A DNA stretch of 64,000 bases from Crocinitomicaceae bacterium (GTDB lineage: Bacteria > Bacteroidota > Bacteroidia > Flavobacteriales_D > Crocinitomicaceae), in assembly GCA_023957475.1 (NCBI GenBank), contig JAMLHA010000004.1:124001-188000 (forward strand). Direction: 5' to 3'. The translations under genes were made by a program, and so were the position numbers. How positions within the stretch are numbered: the first letter of the stretch is position 1; each line of letters begins with the position of its first letter. Shown here one piece after another: positions 61,646-64,000 of this stretch. Below the pieces are notes generated by a model. The model searched no databases and had not been told where the DNA came from. It was given only the letters and a program-made list of their open reading frames with translations.

Positions 61646-62086
61646 TTACTGAATAGCAATTTGTTTCTTATTTTCAATGTAGCCTTTTTTCTTTGCCACT
61701 TTAATCGAAAGAACTCCGTTTTTCATTTCAGCCTGTACTTTATCCTGGTCGGCACTTTCGGGCAATTGAAACATTCGTTGGAACGAAGCATAGCCGTATT
61801 CTCTGCGCATCCAGTTTCTGTTTTTCTCTTCTTTTTCGTATTTTTTTTCAGACGAAACAATCAAACAATCGTTTTGTATTTCGATTTTTACATCTTTCTT
61901 ATCAAGTCCGGGCAAAGCTACACTTACCTCAAATGCCTTGTTTTCGTCTGCAATATTCACCGATGGAACTGTTGCAACTTCTTCGTTATGAGAAGTATAA
62001 TCGGTTATTTTTTTACCGAAAAATTTTTCCACAAAATTCGGAAATTTCGGTTTCATATCTGATATATTCCATTTGAACAGTTTCAT
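61646..62086 (-). CDS. Hsp20 small heat-shock protein (second copy)
   Basis: The 146-residue protein has an N-terminal arm (MKLFKWNISDMKPKFPNFVEKFF) and an alpha-crystallin domain (about 45-135: AFEVSVALPGLDKKDVKIEIQNDCLIVSSEKK, RREYGYASFQRMFQLPESAD, VQAEMKNGVLSIKVAKKKG). It also has an IAIQ end with an I-x-I type motif. It holds unfolding proteins until DnaK/DnaJ act. It is 89 bp after the first hsp20, with a hairpin between them. Confidence 0.95.
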   Translation of the reverse strand: MKLFKWNISDMKPKFPNFVEKFFGKKITDYTSHNEEVATVPSVNIADENKAFEVSVALPGLDKKDVKIEIQNDCLIVSSEKKYEKEEKNRNWMRREYGYASFQRMFQLPESADQDKVQAEMKNGVLSIKVAKKKGYIENKKQIAIQ

Positions 62087-62133
62087 AACTCAAATTATTT
62101 ATGGTTAACCATTTGTTGTAAAATTTTAAGAAG

Positions 62134-62163
62134 ACATCTGTGGGAAAAGATTCCCACAGATGT
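62134..62163 (-). terminator. Hairpin between the two hsp20 genes
   Basis: Perfect 12-bp stem ACATCTGTGGGA (62134-62145) with TCCCACAGATGT (62152-62163) and a 6-nt loop. Few T follow it, so it may be an attenuator or mRNA-stability site instead of a full terminator. Confidence 0.65.
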
Positions 62164-62175
62164 AACTTAAATCAA

Positions 62176-62622
62176 TTACGAAATTGAAATTTGTTTTACG
62201 GGTTTTGGTTTTGCTTCTTCTTTTTTAGGAATTGCTAAACTCAAAACACCGTTTTCGTATTTTGCAGAAATTTCTTCTGCATCGACAGTTTTAGGCAAAG
62301 TAAACGAACGGCTAAACGATTGATAACTATACTCACGGCGAGTATAGGTTTCGCCCTCTTTACTTTCGTTTTCATTTTTCTTTTCAGACGAAATTGTCAG
62401 CAAATCGTTGTTGAGTTCGATTTTAAAATCGTCTTTTACCATTCCGGGTGCAGCCATCTCAACTACAAAAGTATCGGTGTTTTCTTTGATGTTTACTGCC
62501 GGTAAAGTTGTGTTTGTGTCTGAATAATGACGGTTTGACCAATCAGACAAATCGTTGTTAAAAAACTCGTTTACGAAGTTTGCCCAAGTAGGCAAATAAT
62601 CGCTTCTTCTTAAAAGTGCCAT
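62176..62622 (-). CDS. Hsp20 small heat-shock protein (first copy)
   Basis: The 148-residue protein has MALLRRSDYLPTWANFVNEFFNND at the start, and an alpha-crystallin domain (about 45-135) with VVEMAAPGMVKDDFKIELNNDLLTISSEK, RREYSYQSFSRSFTLPKTVDAEEI and YENGVLSLAIPKKEE; the end KPVKQISIS has an I-x-I motif. A clear Shine-Dalgarno AAGGAGT lies 6 bp upstream of the ATG, which is unusual in Bacteroidota. It is the first gene of the heat-shock group. Confidence 0.96.
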   Translation of the reverse strand: MALLRRSDYLPTWANFVNEFFNNDLSDWSNRHYSDTNTTLPAVNIKENTDTFVVEMAAPGMVKDDFKIELNNDLLTISSEKKNENESKEGETYTRREYSYQSFSRSFTLPKTVDAEEISAKYENGVLSLAIPKKEEAKPKPVKQISIS

Positions 62623-62962
62623 AATTTACTCCTTTTTTATTGGTTAAACATTTAATATTTAATTTTCGAATATTGATTCTCAATTTTAATGCCAATAAAT
62701 TTGTAAAAAACATGGTTTTTATGAAACACCCTGATAAACAACGCATTATATTCTTTTCTGTAATTTCTCAGGGTGGCAGAAAAAGACAATGCGTAATGCC
62801 ATTATGGCGGTTATGTTTTTATATCCAAGATAACCAGCATTTTATTGCATGTCAATATGACACCACTCAATAATTGTCTTTATATATTACTTGTTTTTGC
62901 ATGAAAAAAAACATAACCTATCTTTTCCAATTAAAATTGTTTCTGTCGGTTGTTTTGCATGA
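62623..62962. other. Control region upstream of the hsp20 genes
   Basis: 340 bp with no gene. On the minus strand, TTGACA (62855-62850), 17 bp and TATCTT (62832-62827) look like an E. coli-type promoter. A palindrome TGTCAATATGACA (62850-62862) overlaps the -35. A CCCTGA...TCAGGG repeat (62729-62773) lies in the leader. These could control heat induction, but no test is possible here. Confidence 0.45.
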
Positions 62963-63096
62963 CCGCTAACGGTCAGTGGCTCAGAGAAGTGGCAATTTTA
63001 AGGTGAAACCCAAGCACGAAGCGTAAATTTCTTTCTTACAGTAATCTTCAAAACGAAGCATTTTGCTTGCCATTTCTCTGAACCACGGGTTATGAG
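62963..63096. repeat. A element A12
   Basis: 134 bp. Left CCGCTAACGGTCA, arm GTGGCTCAGAGAAGTGGCAA. Right TTGCCATTTCTCTGAACCAC, then GGGTTATGAG. The following stop codon is 4 bp away. Confidence 0.89.
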
Positions 63097-63100
63097 TAGA

Positions 63101-63448
63101 CTAAAAATGTATTCCTTTTTGAATAGTTTCGTTAGTGCTTAATTCATGTGATTTTCCCTGTTTATTGACAATGACTAAATTTGCAAAATCACCAAACTTT
63201 TCGTATATTTCAGAATTATTTAGATGAGTATAGTTCAACTTGTTTTGTTTAGCTTGTTCTAAAATAAATAAATCTGTAGTATCAAATAAAACACTAAATT
63301 CATCAATAAATTCATTTTTATTAATTGTTGTAAAATTTCTAACAATACATCCACCACAATATTCAGGGTAAATTATTAAATAGTTTTTTTCTTTTTTCTG
63401 ACAAGAAAAAAATGATATTAAACATAAAAATACTAAGTTAAATTTCAT
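63101..63448 (-). CDS. Small lipoprotein with CGGC motif
   Basis: The ATG at 63448 gives 115 residues (MKFNLVFLCLISFFSCQKK), a lipoprotein with lipid Cys at 16. After it comes YLIIYPEYCGGCIVRNF, which looks like the first strand and C-x2-C of a thioredoxin-like fold. A helix and a YEKFGDFANLVIVNKQGKSHEL segment follow, like the closing strands of that fold. It may be a thiol-disulfide sensor. It overlaps the upstream gene by 11 bp and its stop is 4 bp from A12. Confidence 0.65.
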   Translation of the reverse strand: MKFNLVFLCLISFFSCQKKEKNYLIIYPEYCGGCIVRNFTTINKNEFIDEFSVLFDTTDLFILEQAKQNKLNYTHLNNSEIYEKFGDFANLVIVNKQGKSHELSTNETIQKGIHF

Positions 63449-64000
63449 ACACATAATATTTGTTTTTTTTGAAATTAAATAGATACATTTTTTTCTCTTT
63501 CATAAATGCATAATAATAAACATTATCCTTGATGTAATAAGAACTGATTTTCTTTAGATTTTTATCAAACTTAATTAGTTCAAGATTGTGATTGTAAATT
63601 TGGATATTATTTTCAACATGAATATCTATTGGAAATTCTTTCAACAAATACACGTAATCAGTTGTAATAAAAACCTCTTTATTGTAATCTGTACTAAATC
63701 TATACTTTTTTAATTTTGAAATTTGATATTGGTCAATGTGCTTTAATGATAAATAGTTATTTTTCAAATTATCTATTATAGAATGATTTTGTGTTTTTAA
63801 TTCATTAGATTTTGAAATACAATTAAGAACTCTTGGAGCATGATAAAGAAAAAATCCGTCGCTTGCAATAACAGGATATCTAAAATATTGAAATGAAGTT
63901 TCCAATTCTTCACAAACTTTATTTGAAAAAAAAGATGTGTCTTGATTGAAGTAATAGAATAAGTACTTGGTATTTCGATACCATTCATTTTTATCAACAA
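63438..64000 (-). CDS. Unknown protein, 5' end outside window
   Basis: The frame is open from the window edge to the stop at 63438, about 186 codons (starting VDKNEWYRNTKYLFYYFN). The visible part has repeated short beta strands (SDGFFLYHAPRVLN, VFITTDYVYLLKEFPIDIHV, IQIYNHNLELIKFDKNLKKISSYYIKDNVYYYAF), as in six-bladed beta-propeller proteins of Bacteroidota. It overlaps the small CGGC lipoprotein gene by 11 bp and is coupled with it. The missing part prevents any firm call. Confidence 0.6.
   Translation of the reverse strand, partial: VDKNEWYRNTKYLFYYFNQDTSFFSNKVCEELETSFQYFRYPVIASDGFFLYHAPRVLNCISKSNELKTQNHSIIDNLKNNYLSLKHIDQYQISKLKKYRFSTDYNKEVFITTDYVYLLKEFPIDIHVENNIQIYNHNLELIKFDKNLKKISSYYIKDNVYYYAFMKEKKMYLFNFKKNKYYVYEI

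Noticed and set aside
62708-62873. Plus-strand frame over the hsp20 control region as a gene
   Set aside because: It has odd composition, overlaps likely promoter signals and has no recognisable features.
23598-63096. A elements as plain transcription terminators
   Set aside because: They are about 134 bp long, lack a T-run at the stem end, have uniform asymmetric cores and keep one orientation. Normal terminators of this genome (6078, 23496, 61094) look quite different.
23598-63096. Classical integron with intI and attI
   Set aside because: No intact integrase or attI is in the window and the right core GTTAGCG does not fit GTTRRRY. I therefore call the sites attC-like only.
23598-63096. 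CRISPR array
   Set aside because: The repeats are far apart (0.7-11 kb), palindromic and have no short regular spacers; no cas gene is present.
63797-64000. 67-codon minus-strand frame at the window end
   Set aside because: It is out of frame with the long open frame that continues from the stop at 63438 to the window edge, and its composition is poor.

Overview
The window looks like a chromosomal segment of a low-GC Bacteroidota, most likely order Flavobacteriales (inferred). Signs are type IX secretion C-terminal signals, a GWxTD protein, the thrS-infC-rpmI-rplT order, flavobacterial carotenoid genes and promoters of the form TTG-N19/22-TAnnTTTG.

Positions 1-23.5 kb are mostly core genes. 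In order they are: a TPR protein (cut by the window edge), a PstS-like lipoprotein with a small membrane protein, RNase P RNA, a T9SS cargo protein, an intact IS982-family element (perfect inverted repeats, 7-bp target duplication), a PolB-type 3'-5' exonuclease, a 1470-residue secreted subtilase, GalE, an outer-membrane barrel protein, TatD, a family 2 glycosyltransferase, a GWxTD protein, a DUF3467 protein, a decayed IS4-type element, RfbB, a PHP-type phosphatase, a PhnA-type protein, and thrS-infC-rpmI-rplT with its terminator.

Directly after the rplT terminator the layout changes. From 23.6 kb to 63.1 kb, 13 long imperfect palindromes ('A elements', 11 of them 132-136 bp) separate unrelated gene modules. 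All have the same asymmetric plan: a left end AAC followed by a longer spacer, then an arm that differs between elements but is complementary within each element, and a right end with a 2-5 nt spacer and GTT. Conserved ends, self-complementary variable arms, one common orientation, and minus-strand genes whose stop codons lie a few bases from the element (or inside it) all resemble integron attC sites and gene cassettes. The length and core sequence do not fit the classical attC consensus. A second family of eight 58-67 bp palindromes ('B elements': outer arm, TCTTT, inner arm, loop, inner arm, AATGT, outer arm) sits inside the A elements and brackets the larger modules, giving A-B-module-B-A. 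No intact integrase is present, but the C-terminal tail of a tyrosine recombinase, including the nucleophile motif, survives at 55.5 kb.

The cargo of this region is: (1) a type ISP/IIG restriction-modification enzyme with a HEPN-like partner; (2) a decayed TonB receptor, then MarR, crtI, crtB, crtZ, lycopene cyclase, lipocalin, photolyase and a TIGR01777 oxidoreductase, probably for pigment and light stress; (3) a four-gene system of C5 methyltransferase, MORC/GHKL ATPase, Z1 helicase and PD-(D/E)XK nuclease; (4) three one-gene cassettes of unknown function; (5) a five-gene operon of XRE controller, two C5 methyltransferases, DUF3883 nuclease and TIR protein; (6) a Pycsar pair (cyclase plus membrane effector); (7) small unknown genes, one strongly cysteine-rich; (8) a heat-shock group of DnaJ/CbpA, a lipoprotein and two Hsp20; (9) a last pair of unknown genes cut by the window end.

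I read the 23.6-63 kb stretch as a defence and stress island built from cassettes by a palindrome-based recombination system. That mechanism is inference from the sequence pattern. The individual gene calls rest on recognisable motifs.
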